NCBI GenBank assembly: GCA_945861765.1
Contig: CAMAWP010000009.1
Coordinates: forward strand, 1-56,443
Source of the DNA: Akkermansia muciniphila
GTDB taxonomy: Bacteria > Verrucomicrobiota > Verrucomicrobiia > Limisphaerales > SIBE01
Length of the DNA stretch: 56,443 bases
Direction: 5' to 3'
A program made the translations under genes and the position numbers. Position 1 is the first letter of the stretch, and every line of letters begins with the position of its first letter. Positions 17,526 through 26,186 of this stretch are shown piece by piece. The notes under the pieces are model-generated. The model was not told where the DNA came from, made no database searches, and saw only the letters and a list, made by a program, of their open reading frames with translations.

Positions 17526-18824
17526 TCACAGTTTCTTTTTGTTGTCGCCCGATTTTGCGACCGGCTTGGCTTCAGTGATTGCATTCGTCGTCGGAGCCGT
17601 CGTCGTGGTTTGGATGTCTGGTATGATTTCGACCTTCGCCCCGTTCGGCGCATAAACCAGATGCGTCGTGGACAGCAACCCCCCGTCCAGGATCAACGGA
17701 TCTCGAACGATGACATATTCCTCATCCGACCAGATCGGGACGACGGTCTTGGCCAGCAAGGTCAACGCGGTCTTGTCCACGAGAAGAATCTGGTCAAGCT
17801 GACGCACCGCCACGCGCGGCAGTGCCACCACGTTGGTCAACACGTTTCCAGCAATGGACCCTGTCACAGGCTGACCGATGCGGAGCGGCGGCTTGCCCGA
17901 CTTTAACCCAAACGGATCATCCACTCGCGCGATCACGAACAGCTCCAGCGAATTTTCGTCGAGCGCGCCCTCGGTGCGGATGATTTGCGCTTTCCAGACC
18001 GTTTCGGAGGCGCCGTTGACGGCATCCCGCAACTCCACGTCGAGCGGCGAATCGCCAAGCCTTTCCGGCACATCGAGAAACTGCAGTTCCCGGGCCGCAA
18101 TGGGCAGGCGGACCTCCGCGAAATCGACAGCGAAGACGCCGCCCAGCGGCGTGCCCGAGCCCACCGATTGCCCCAGGCCGACGGCCTTTTGCCGAACGCG
18201 CCCGTCAAACGGCGCCCGGATTTTGGTGCGATCCAGATCCCGCTTGGCTCGCTCGACCTGCGCGATGGCGGAATCCACGCCCGCCGCGGCCTGCGAGCGG
18301 GTCGCTGAGGTTTGATCCGCGGCGGCGTCGGAGATGAGTTTATCGTGGAAGAGTTTGAGGTTCCGCTCATGGTCCAGCGTGGCGAGCTGAAAGGCCGATT
18401 TCGCGCCGAGCAGCCGTGCTTCCGCTACCGCCACGGCGATCCTGTAGTCGTTGGCATCCAGTTCCACCAGCACCTCTCCCTCAGCGAAATACGCGCCGGC
18501 TTCAAACGACGGGCTGAGGTGACTGATCTGCCCGGAGACCTGTGCGCTCAGGGTGACTTCAGCGTGCGACCGGACAAAGCCGTGCGTCTTGATGACGACC
18601 GGGTAATTGCGGACCCGCAATTCCGTCACCTTGGTCCGGATGGCCTGCTTTGCGGCTGGAGGGCTCTTCGCCTTCTCGGGTTCCACCGAAAGGATCAAGT
18701 AGGCAACGCAGCCTGCGGCGAGAATTCCGACCGGCAGCGCGGCACGCACCAGCACACCTTGGAATCTCCGGCGTTTCGCGGCGGGCGTGGCCAGGTGTGA
18801 TGCGTCGTTGGTGGCGAGATTCAT
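17526..18824 (-). CDS. RND efflux periplasmic adaptor (membrane fusion protein, HlyD/AcrA-like)
   Basis: The ATG at 18824 (MNLATNDASHLATPAAKRRR) precedes one membrane helix (ALPVGILAAGCVAYLILSV) and gives 432 residues; the start at 18914 adds a less likely leader. Domains in order: barrel-sandwich/lipoyl half (SAQVSGQISHLSPSFEAGAY), a coiled-coil hairpin (AEARLLGAKSAFQLATLDHE), the second lipoyl half (RTKIRAPFDGRVRQKAVGLG) and a beta-barrel domain. It bridges the inner-membrane pump to an outer channel. It is the first gene of the two-gene operon with the RND permease. The Lys-rich C-terminus (AKSGDNKKKL) is somewhat unusual. Confidence 0.92.
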   Translation of the reverse strand: MNLATNDASHLATPAAKRRRFQGVLVRAALPVGILAAGCVAYLILSVEPEKAKSPPAAKQAIRTKVTELRVRNYPVVIKTHGFVRSHAEVTLSAQVSGQISHLSPSFEAGAYFAEGEVLVELDANDYRIAVAVAEARLLGAKSAFQLATLDHERNLKLFHDKLISDAAADQTSATRSQAAAGVDSAIAQVERAKRDLDRTKIRAPFDGRVRQKAVGLGQSVGSGTPLGGVFAVDFAEVRLPIAARELQFLDVPERLGDSPLDVELRDAVNGASETVWKAQIIRTEGALDENSLELFVIARVDDPFGLKSGKPPLRIGQPVTGSIAGNVLTNVVALPRVAVRQLDQILLVDKTALTLLAKTVVPIWSDEEYVIVRDPLILDGGLLSTTHLVYAPNGAKVEIIPDIQTTTTAPTTNAITEAKPVAKSGDNKKKL

Positions 18825-18915
18825 CGCAAGTGAGGACAGGAATCGTTCAAGTCGCTCACGAATTGATACTGGATACACAACATGGTTGATAAGTAAACGC
18901 TCCCATGAGAACAAT

Positions 18916-18940
18916 CCTGACTTCGCCGTCAGGTTTTTCT
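18916..18940 (+). terminator. Hairpin followed by T-run upstream of the quinoprotein gene
   Basis: CCTGAC at 18916-18921 pairs with GTCAGG at 18928-18933 across a 6-base loop, followed by TTTTTCT. This is the form of an intrinsic terminator on the plus strand. No plus-strand gene precedes it, so it may be an attenuator in the leader of the gene at 19106 or a coincidence. Confidence 0.4.
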
Positions 18941-19039
18941 TTCGCCAACCGTTTTGCTTTTATGATCACGTGAAAGTGGAACTGCATAATTTCAGGGAAC
19001 CAGTTACTCGCATAGCTGAATTTCCTGTTTCGGGGAACT

Positions 19040-19083
19040 GAGGCCGGGGACACTCCGGGTAGTGCGGAGTCAGCCCCGGCCTC
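19040..19083. promoter_or_regulatory. Long GC-rich hairpin just upstream of the PQQ dehydrogenase gene
   Basis: GAGGCCGGGG at 19040-19049 pairs perfectly with CCCCGGCCTC at 19074-19083. Inside it ACTCC (19052-19056) pairs with GGAGT (19066-19070) around a 9-base loop. The structure ends 22 bases before the ATG at 19106. There is no T-run. It could shelter the start region or act as an RNA-stability or REP-like element. Confidence 0.6.
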
Positions 19084-19105
19084 TTAGCCAACTTTAGTTG
19101 AGAGT

Positions 19106-21727
19106 ATGAGTTACAATGTTTTGTTTCATGCCAGTGAAAATGCTCAGCGGATCTTTAATCCCATCTTCCGCGCATTGCGCAAGAGTGTCCCATCGGGACT
19201 TCCTTCCATTGCGGTAGCACTTTTCGTGTCGGTGAAGTTGGCGACAGTAGCCACGGCGCAGCTTCTGCCGCCCGATGCTGTGGATCTTTCGAAGGTCAAG
19301 ATCACGGAGTTCGAGAAGTCGGTCGATCTCTGCCCGGTCCATCTGGTCTCATCGGATTCATCGTTGCCTGAGTTTGAGCATCAGGGAATCCGATACCGGG
19401 GTCACGCGCGAGGATGTGAGGAGGAATTCCGCAGTTCCCCGGAACGGTTCGTCGAAGCGGCCAAATTCAAGAGATGGGAGAATAACTTCATCCGCGTGAT
19501 GAGCCCAGTCTGGTGCACTGTGTCCGATCAAATCAATCCCGGCGGCTTTGCCCAATTTGAAAAGTTGAATCTGAAGTGGCAGACGTGCTGCCAGTTTTGC
19601 AATCCCGATATCGTTCCCGACTGTTTTGCGATTTCCCTCAAGCGCCTTAAGGAGCGGGCCAAGACCGCTTACGGACTCACCAGCGGAACCTACGCCCGGA
19701 ACGTGACGAACCCGATTGCGGGTGCGCTCCGAGCGGCCGAGGATTTCGACGGCAATCTGGTCATCCCGAAGCTTGTCCCCTCAACGGTTCGAGGAGGAGT
19801 GATCTCGAACCTTCCCCAAGCCCCGATCGAGGACGCCCGGTTTGATCGTGCTTTTGGGGAATGGCGTCATTACGGCGGTGATCGCGGCCACAACCGATAT
19901 TCCTCACTTAACCAAATCAATCGAGCGACCATCAAAAGTCTCAAGGTGGCCTGGCGCTGGGAGTCGGTCGATGCCGATGTCTCCAAAGCCAACCCAAGCC
20001 TGCGCCCCGGCGCCTTCAAGCCAACTCCGTTGATGATCGGCGGCGTCCTTTACACAACCACCTGTTTCAGCCTGGTGGCGGCGATTGATGCCGGCACCGG
20101 CAAGACCATCTGGGTTTATGATCCGAAGAGTTATCAGCAAGGCCGGCCGGCGAACTCAGGTTTCCAGCATCGCGGCGCCGAGTATTGGACCGACGGCAAG
20201 ATTCACCGGATCATCCTCGCGACCGGAGGACGTCAACTGGTGTCGTTGGACGCTCTAACCGGCCAGCCCGACCCGAATTTTGGCCAGGATGGAATGGTGG
20301 ACCTGGCTGAGGGTCTTGGGCGCCAGTTCGACAAATCCCAACTCGGTTACAATTCACCGGTGGTCGTCTGCCGGGACACGATCGTCGTGGGTTCCGTTGT
20401 TTTTGATTATCCGTCACACGCAACGACCCCGCCCGGTCATATTCGTGGGTTTGACGTGCGCACCGGAAAAATGAAATGGATTTTCCGCACCATTCCCGAG
20501 CCGGGCGAGTTCGGCCACGAAACCTGGGAGGATGAATCCTGGAAAGTCACCGGCGGCGCCAACGTATGGTCCACCATGAGCGCCGACGAGGAACTGGGAT
20601 ACGTCTATCTGCCCATCGGCACTCCAAGCAATGACTATTACGGCGGCCACCGGCTCGGAAACAATTTATTCGGCGAGAGCCTGGTCTGCCTAAACGCCGA
20701 AACCGGCCAGCGTGTCTGGCACTTCCAGGCGGTGCATCACGGCCTCTGGGATTATGACTTTTGCAGCGGCCCCAACCTGGTCGATATCCAGAGCAACGGA
20801 AAAACCGTCAAAGCCGTGGCGCAGGTCAGCAAGCAAGGATTCTGCTATGTCTTCGACCGGGCGAACGGCAAGCCTCTTTGGCCGATCGAGGAACGTCCCG
20901 TCCCGCAGACGGATGTCCCCGGCGAAAAGACCGCGCCGACGCAGCCGTTTCCAACCAAGCCACCACCCTTCGAGCGCCAGACCATTTACGAAGAGGACCT
21001 GGTTGATTTTACGCCTGAAATTAAGAAGAAGGCGATCGAGATCGTGAGTGAGTGGCGGCACGGTCCGATGTTTCTCCCGCCCAGCGTTCCCGGAACCGCT
21101 GGCAAGAAGGGATCGCTCGTTCTGCCATCGGCTGGAGGTGGAGCGAACTGGGCCGGCTCCGCGGTGGATCCGAACACAGGATTGTTAATGGTCCCATCCT
21201 GGACCCGTCCTCTCGGGTTCAATCTAAAGAAAACCGAAGGCAACGAATCCTCCTTCCGCTACAACATCGCCTACAGCGGAACCGCCGGGCCGGAGGGATT
21301 GCCGATCATCAAGCCCCCGTACTATCGGGTCACGGCCATCGACCTGAGTCGAGGAGAACATGCGTGGCAAATTCCGCTGGGCGACGGCCCCAGAAACCAT
21401 CCGGCCATTCGCCATCTCAACCTCGGGCCACTCGGCTACGCTGGGAGTTCTGCGGAAGGAAAGGGCGGCGGGATTCTGACGGGCGGCCTGTTTATCATTT
21501 GCCAGTTTCGCGACAAAGCCTACGATGACGAACGTCAGAAGCAGGGCGCGTTGATCCACGCCTTTGACCAGAAAACCGGCGAACCCGTCGCTCAGATCGA
21601 GCTGGACGTGTATCCTTTGGGCACGCCGATGACGTATCTGCATCAAGGACGGCAATACCTGATCATCTCGACGACCTCCGCCCAGGGCAAAGGCGAACTG
21701 GTTGCTCTGGCCCTTGGCGACAATTGA
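19106..21727 (+). CDS. PQQ-dependent (quinoprotein) sugar dehydrogenase with Cys-rich YHS-like N-domain
   Basis: The 873-residue protein has an N-terminal membrane or signal segment (SIAVALFVSVKLATVATA), then a metal-site-like region. CPVH at 76-79 and YRGHARGCEEEF with Cys104 look like a YHS domain. A second half has Cys137, CCQFC at 161-165 and Cys173. From residue 255 an eight-bladed PQQ propeller begins (HYGGDRGHNRYSSLNQIN), with TGGRQLVSLDALTGQ, HHGLWDYDF and TPMTYLHQGRQYL, resembling membrane-bound glucose dehydrogenases. The family oxidises sugars in the periplasm and passes electrons to quinone or cytochromes. The Cys-rich head is not part of the usual enzyme and may bind copper or another metal. 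A diverged copy of an internal piece lies at 27.6 kb. Confidence 0.88.
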   Translation: MSYNVLFHASENAQRIFNPIFRALRKSVPSGLPSIAVALFVSVKLATVATAQLLPPDAVDLSKVKITEFEKSVDLCPVHLVSSDSSLPEFEHQGIRYRGHARGCEEEFRSSPERFVEAAKFKRWENNFIRVMSPVWCTVSDQINPGGFAQFEKLNLKWQTCCQFCNPDIVPDCFAISLKRLKERAKTAYGLTSGTYARNVTNPIAGALRAAEDFDGNLVIPKLVPSTVRGGVISNLPQAPIEDARFDRAFGEWRHYGGDRGHNRYSSLNQINRATIKSLKVAWRWESVDADVSKANPSLRPGAFKPTPLMIGGVLYTTTCFSLVAAIDAGTGKTIWVYDPKSYQQGRPANSGFQHRGAEYWTDGKIHRIILATGGRQLVSLDALTGQPDPNFGQDGMVDLAEGLGRQFDKSQLGYNSPVVVCRDTIVVGSVVFDYPSHATTPPGHIRGFDVRTGKMKWIFRTIPEPGEFGHETWEDESWKVTGGANVWSTMSADEELGYVYLPIGTPSNDYYGGHRLGNNLFGESLVCLNAETGQRVWHFQAVHHGLWDYDFCSGPNLVDIQSNGKTVKAVAQVSKQGFCYVFDRANGKPLWPIEERPVPQTDVPGEKTAPTQPFPTKPPPFERQTIYEEDLVDFTPEIKKKAIEIVSEWRHGPMFLPPSVPGTAGKKGSLVLPSAGGGANWAGSAVDPNTGLLMVPSWTRPLGFNLKKTEGNESSFRYNIAYSGTAGPEGLPIIKPPYYRVTAIDLSRGEHAWQIPLGDGPRNHPAIRHLNLGPLGYAGSSAEGKGGGILTGGLFIICQFRDKAYDDERQKQGALIHAFDQKTGEPVAQIELDVYPLGTPMTYLHQGRQYLIISTTSAQGKGELVALALGDN

Positions 21728-21772
21728 CTTTCATGCCCCAGGTAAACCTCAATCCAAAGAAGGAAAACTCTT

Positions 21773-21931
21773 ATGTGGATCCCAAAATGGCAGCGTGATC
21801 GAAACGAGGGCGTGGACTCGCCGATCCCGACTCAGGTCGTTTCGAACGAGGAATTCATCCCCCGTCCGCAAAACGAAAAGCAGAAGCAATGGGAACGGAC
21901 TATTCCCGGGGCAGCAACCCGATGTGGTTGA
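21773..21931 (+). pseudogene. N-terminal fragment of an amidohydrolase-like protein
   Basis: After an AAGGA ribosome site the ATG at 21773 gives [20 protein letters not shown], then [13 protein letters not shown], a start pattern I associate with bacterial amidohydrolase-family proteins. After about 43 residues it runs into the antisense FecR-tail fragment and stops at 21931. It sits 45 bp after the PQQ dehydrogenase and was probably the next gene of its operon before truncation. Confidence 0.5.
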
Positions 21932-22097
21932 TTTCCAAACCTGCATCCTCCTTTACCGTCAGGGCATACACGTCGGTCAATTCCAATCCATCCGGTGAAG
22001 AGGCCAACTGCGGGTGAAGCGGTCGAAAGTCCGCGAGGGGCAATTCAACTTTCCAGGTCTCGCCAGCCGGCCCAAGTGGGGCAGGTTGGACGTCCAT
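21900..22097 (-). pseudogene. Fragment of a FecR-type gene tail (copy of 12.1-12.3 kb)
   Basis: The 65-residue frame (MDVQPAPLGPAGETWKVELP, then SSPDGLELTDVYALTVKEDAGL) is nearly identical to the last 70 residues of the FecR-type protein ending at 12071, and the DNA matches over about 190 bp. No FecR or membrane domain precedes it. It is a stranded C-terminal piece, joined head-on to the amidohydrolase fragment. Confidence 0.85.
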
Positions 22098-22288
22098 TCA
22101 GAGTTTGCAGAATGTGCTTCTCGGGAAGCATCTCTCGAAGAGTTAATCGTTCAACCTTGCGTTATCCTGGCACCAACTTGTGACTTTGGGAGGGCTTTGT
22201 CCGTCTCGCATCTTTTGCCGTTGCCTCAATCTCGTTTCGGGCATAGTTTCGGCCAACCTGATTTACTAACCCTTGTTGTCATTCTAAC

Positions 22289-23483
22289 ATGAAGATTCGT
22301 CATTCCCTCCTATCGTTCTACGCCGGCCTGATCGCCTGTTCACTGCTCGGCGCCGCGCTCGCCCATTCAGCCCAAGTTCCAGCCGGTGTCTGGGTGCGCG
22401 AAGGTTATGCGCTCTCGGTCGCCGTTGACGCCATCAAAGCCCCCCGCTTCCTCGCGACCGGTCCGGGAAACACCCTGTTCGTCAGCGTGCCCAAGGAAGG
22501 AAAAATCATGGCGTGCAAAGACGCCGATGGTGACGGCAATAGCGAGACATTGACCCCGTTTGTTGAAGGCAAGGAGCCCAACACCATCCTGCAAGGGATG
22601 CAATGGCACGACGGCTGGCTCTGGTTTGCCCAGTTGAACTCGATCTCCAAGGCGCGGGACAACAACGGCGATGGCAAGGCCGATGAAGAAATCCAGGTGC
22701 TGGGGCCAGACCAGCTCCCCACCGGTGCACGCGGCGGTCACATGTGGCGTGCGCTTTTGATTCACAAGGGCCGCATCTATACGCACGTGGGCGACCAGAC
22801 GAATGCCACGGATGAACCCATCGACGCCTCGGAGCGCAAAAAGATCTGGTCCTTTGCGCTGGATGGTTCGGACAAAAAGCTGTTCGCCTCCGGCGTCCGC
22901 AACACGGAGAAACTGGCCGTCCGTCCAGGCACCGATGAGATCTGGGGAGTGGACCACGACATCGACATGCTGGCCTGGAAGCTGGAAGGCGACCGCATCA
23001 AGCACGGTCAACCGATCACCGACCACAATCCGCCGGCAGAACTCAACCACTATGTCGAGGGTGGCTTTTATGGGCACCCCCTGGATCGTTGGCAAGAATC
23101 AGCCGAATTTGAACTTCCTCGACCACCCGAAACTGATCGAATATGCCAAACTGAACAAGATCCCGGAGTGGCTGCTGCCCGCGCATTGTTCAGCCAACTC
23201 GCTGACCTTTTACACGGGGGACAAGATTCCCGGGGCGCATGGCGATGCCTTCGTGGCCCTCAAAGGCGGCTGGAACGCCACTGCCAAGGTGGGCTATTGC
23301 CTGTCCCGAATCTTTTTCGAGGATGGCCACCCTTATGGCGAGTTGAAAGTGGTGAGCTTTCTCAAGAACGGCACGGAGATTCTCGGTCGTCCCACCGATT
23401 GCACGCAGGCCCCGGACGGCACGCTCCTCTTCAGCGACGACACCGGGAACAAGGTGTACCGGCTGAAATACGTCGGGAAATAG
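22289..23483 (+). pseudogene. Sorbosone-dehydrogenase-like (PQQ sugar dehydrogenase) gene with a frameshift
   Basis: The ATG at 22289 opens a signal peptide (SLLSFYAGLIACSLLGAALA) and a propeller with Ca-loop-like DADGDGNSE and DNNGDGKADEE repeats and GVDHDIDMLAW. The frame is right up to GGFYGHP. After the CCCCC run at 23077-23081 the family sequence continues in another frame (WIVGKNQPNLNFLDHPKLIE to YRLKYVGK, stop 23483). Deleting one C restores a protein of about 397 residues. The enzyme type oxidises sugars or aldoses outside the cell with a quinone cofactor. The homopolymer location makes a sequencing error quite likely, so the gene may be intact. The DUF1549/DUF1553 gene follows 85 bp downstream. 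Confidence 0.85.
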
Positions 23484-23568
23484 TGCGCGGCGCGAGATGC
23501 AATTTTGATCGTCCCTTCGCGAGCAGAAATAAACAAAGCTTCTTCGTGAGCCGCGTTTGTCTCGTCGA

Positions 23569-26166
23569 ATGAGACTCGAGCCAGTAGGAATGCACGACCG
23601 AACCAACAAACAGTTCACCTTGTCACGTCGAGGGGCTCACGCGGACCTGCTGACGCGGGCACTGAGTTTGTTTGCAGGGTCGCTGGCTCTCTCGGCGGTG
23701 ATCGCGGCCACTCCGCCAAGTTTTAATACGGCGAAGCACTGGTCGTTCGAACCGATAACCAAGCCCAATCTGCCCGCGCAACCGACCTCGGCATCCACCG
23801 AAATTGACCGTTTCATCGTCGCCGCGCTTCAAGCCCGCGGTTTGTCACTGTCGGCGCCCCTCCCGCGCTGGCAATGGATCCGCCGTGCGACGTTCGACCT
23901 CATCGGATTGCCGCCGACCTGGGAGGAAGTCCGTGCGTTCGTCGAGGATACCTCACAGGATGCCCAGGAGAAGGTGATCGACCGTTTGTTGAGTTCCCCC
24001 CGCTACGGCGAACGCTGGGGCCGTCACTGGCTGGATCTGGCCCGTTACGCCGACACGCACGGCGGCAGCGCCATCGGTTTCACCAAGTTCCCCTTTTCCT
24101 ACACCTATCGTGACTATGTCATCCGCGCCTTCAACACCGACCTCCCCTACAACCGTTTTGTGACGGAACAACTGGCCGCCGACCAACTCGGACTCGAGGA
24201 ACAGGATCCCGCGCGCGCGGGCTTGGGTTTCCTCACCGTCGGCCTGCAATACCGCAACCGTCATGACGTGATTGATGACCAGATCGACGTCATTTCTCGG
24301 GGCTTGATCGGATTGACCGTGGCCTGCGCGCGCTGCCACGACCACAAATTCGACCCCATCTCCACCGAGGACTACTACGGGCTTTACGCCACCCTCGCCA
24401 GCAGTCGTGCGCCTGACGAACTTCCGGTCATCGAGCAGCCGAAGGACGACGAAACGCACCGCGAATATCTGCGCGAATTGGCGCGCCGCCAGGCGAGTCA
24501 CGACGACATGGCGGCCGAGCAGAACGAGGTGATGCGGGGCCGGCTTCGAATGCAGGCAGGAATGTATCTGCGCGAAATCGCCAAGGGCGCTCCCGAGCAG
24601 GATACGTCAACGGCGTTTCTCTCTTACCGCACCGACGATTTTCGCCCCATTGTTTTGAACCGTTGGCGAGACTACATGCGGAAAATGCCCGAGAGCGACC
24701 CGGTCTTCGGCCCCTGGGTCCAACTCTCTCGGTTGGGATCGTCTGATTTCAGAGTTGCAGCCACGAATCTGCTCCGAACCCTGGAAACCGAGAATGGGGA
24801 TCCAACCAAATTCAAGGACCTGCAAAAGCTCGCGACCCCAGCGCCGCGCTGGAACCCGAGGGTGCTGGAGGCGATCACGAAGAAGTCGCCTCAGTCCATG
24901 ACAGACGTCGCGGACGCCTATGGCGAACTGTTGGCCAGCGTGCATCAGGGTTGGTTGAAGAGCCTGCAAAATGCCTCCGCGGAAGCGGCGCCCGGCGCCG
25001 AGATCGTGCCGGATGAGGACTTGAAACAACTGGAAATCAACAGCGCGGTCAACCGCCAGTTACGACGCCACCTTTATGCCACCAACACCCCGACGGCGGT
25101 CCCCGATGACCTCGCGGAACATCTGTTGAATCGGACGGTGAGCGACAACCTGAGCGGACGGCGTGGGGCTATCCACAATCTCCAGGTCGATTCCTCCGGA
25201 TCCCCGGCGCGAGCGATGGCACTCAAGGAGGATCCATCCCCCGAACCGTTTCATGTGCTCAAGCGAGGGAATCCACTCACCCGCGGCGGCGTGGTGCCGC
25301 CGCGCTTCCTGTCCGTGCTGGCCTCCACGAGCGCCGAACCGTTCCCGGATGGCAAGCGCCGGTTCGGTCTGGCCCGGGCACTGGTGTCTCCCGACAACCC
25401 GCTGACGCGTCGAGTCCTGGTGAACTGGGTCTGGCAACATCACTTTGGGCAGGCCCTGGTGAGAACTCCAGACGATTGGGGCACGCGCGGGAACCGTCCG
25501 ACCCATCCGGAATTGCTCGATTACCTCGCATCCGTGTTCGCCGAGGACGGTTGGTCCCTCAAGAAATTGCACCGCCGCATCATGCTGTCTGCAACCTACG
25601 CGCAAGCCGCTACGGAGGAGGCGCGCGCGCGCGCGGTGGACCCCGACAACGCACTCTTGTGGCGCATGCCGCGCCGTCGCCTCGACCTCGAGTCGATGCT
25701 GGACTCGATGCTGGCCGTCTCGGGGGAACTGGACTTAACCCTGGGAGGACGACCTTTCGATCGTCAAGCGCAGACCGGCGTGCTGCGCCGCAACGTTTAT
25801 GCGTTCGTCAATCGCGACATCGTTTCCAGCCTCTCGAGCACATTCGACGGCGCGAACCCGAGCGCTTGCACCGCCAAGCGCCCAGACACGAGCGTGCCCC
25901 AACAGACCCTCTTTGCGCTGAACTCGGAGTTCATCCAGGACCGGGCCGCGGCCCTCGCTGCACTGACCGCGCGCGCGGCTGGAGACGACGACACGCGGCG
26001 CATCCGGGAATTATACGTGCGAGTGTTCTCGCGCGAACCACAACCTGCGGAACAGGAGCGGTTGCTGAAGTTCAAGCGCGCCGCCGCCGCTTCATCCCCG
26101 GACAGTGCCTGGCAACAGATCGCGCACGTGTTGCTTGCAGCCAACGAGTTTGCCTTCGTTGATTAG
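23569..26166 (+). CDS. DUF1549/DUF1553 (PSCyt2-PSD1) secreted protein lacking the PSCyt1 domain
   Basis: I place the start at the ATG at 23569; a TTG at 23557 and an ATG at 23590 are alternatives. About 865 residues. The signal peptide (LSLFAGSLALSAVIAA) leads directly into DUF1549 (HWSFEPITKPNLPAQP, LDLARYADTHGGS), with the CARCHDHKFDPI motif near residue 250. A variable middle is followed by DUF1553 (NPLTRRVLVNWVWQHHFGQA, MLSATYAQAATEEARARAVD, ANEFAFVD at the end). The usual N-terminal cytochrome domain is absent. Biochemical role unknown. It lies between sugar dehydrogenase genes and a DUF1501 gene in the same direction, so it may share a periplasmic oxidation function. Confidence 0.92.
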   Translation: MRLEPVGMHDRTNKQFTLSRRGAHADLLTRALSLFAGSLALSAVIAATPPSFNTAKHWSFEPITKPNLPAQPTSASTEIDRFIVAALQARGLSLSAPLPRWQWIRRATFDLIGLPPTWEEVRAFVEDTSQDAQEKVIDRLLSSPRYGERWGRHWLDLARYADTHGGSAIGFTKFPFSYTYRDYVIRAFNTDLPYNRFVTEQLAADQLGLEEQDPARAGLGFLTVGLQYRNRHDVIDDQIDVISRGLIGLTVACARCHDHKFDPISTEDYYGLYATLASSRAPDELPVIEQPKDDETHREYLRELARRQASHDDMAAEQNEVMRGRLRMQAGMYLREIAKGAPEQDTSTAFLSYRTDDFRPIVLNRWRDYMRKMPESDPVFGPWVQLSRLGSSDFRVAATNLLRTLETENGDPTKFKDLQKLATPAPRWNPRVLEAITKKSPQSMTDVADAYGELLASVHQGWLKSLQNASAEAAPGAEIVPDEDLKQLEINSAVNRQLRRHLYATNTPTAVPDDLAEHLLNRTVSDNLSGRRGAIHNLQVDSSGSPARAMALKEDPSPEPFHVLKRGNPLTRGGVVPPRFLSVLASTSAEPFPDGKRRFGLARALVSPDNPLTRRVLVNWVWQHHFGQALVRTPDDWGTRGNRPTHPELLDYLASVFAEDGWSLKKLHRRIMLSATYAQAATEEARARAVDPDNALLWRMPRRRLDLESMLDSMLAVSGELDLTLGGRPFDRQAQTGVLRRNVYAFVNRDIVSSLSSTFDGANPSACTAKRPDTSVPQQTLFALNSEFIQDRAAALAALTARAAGDDDTRRIRELYVRVFSREPQPAEQERLLKFKRAAAASSPDSAWQQIAHVLLAANEFAFVD

Positions 26167-26186
26167 AATCATGAACCGTTGAACCC

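Noticed and set aside
15947-17578. 543-codon plus-strand ORF
   Set aside because: It mirrors the RND permease gene, and its translation lacks membrane or catalytic features.
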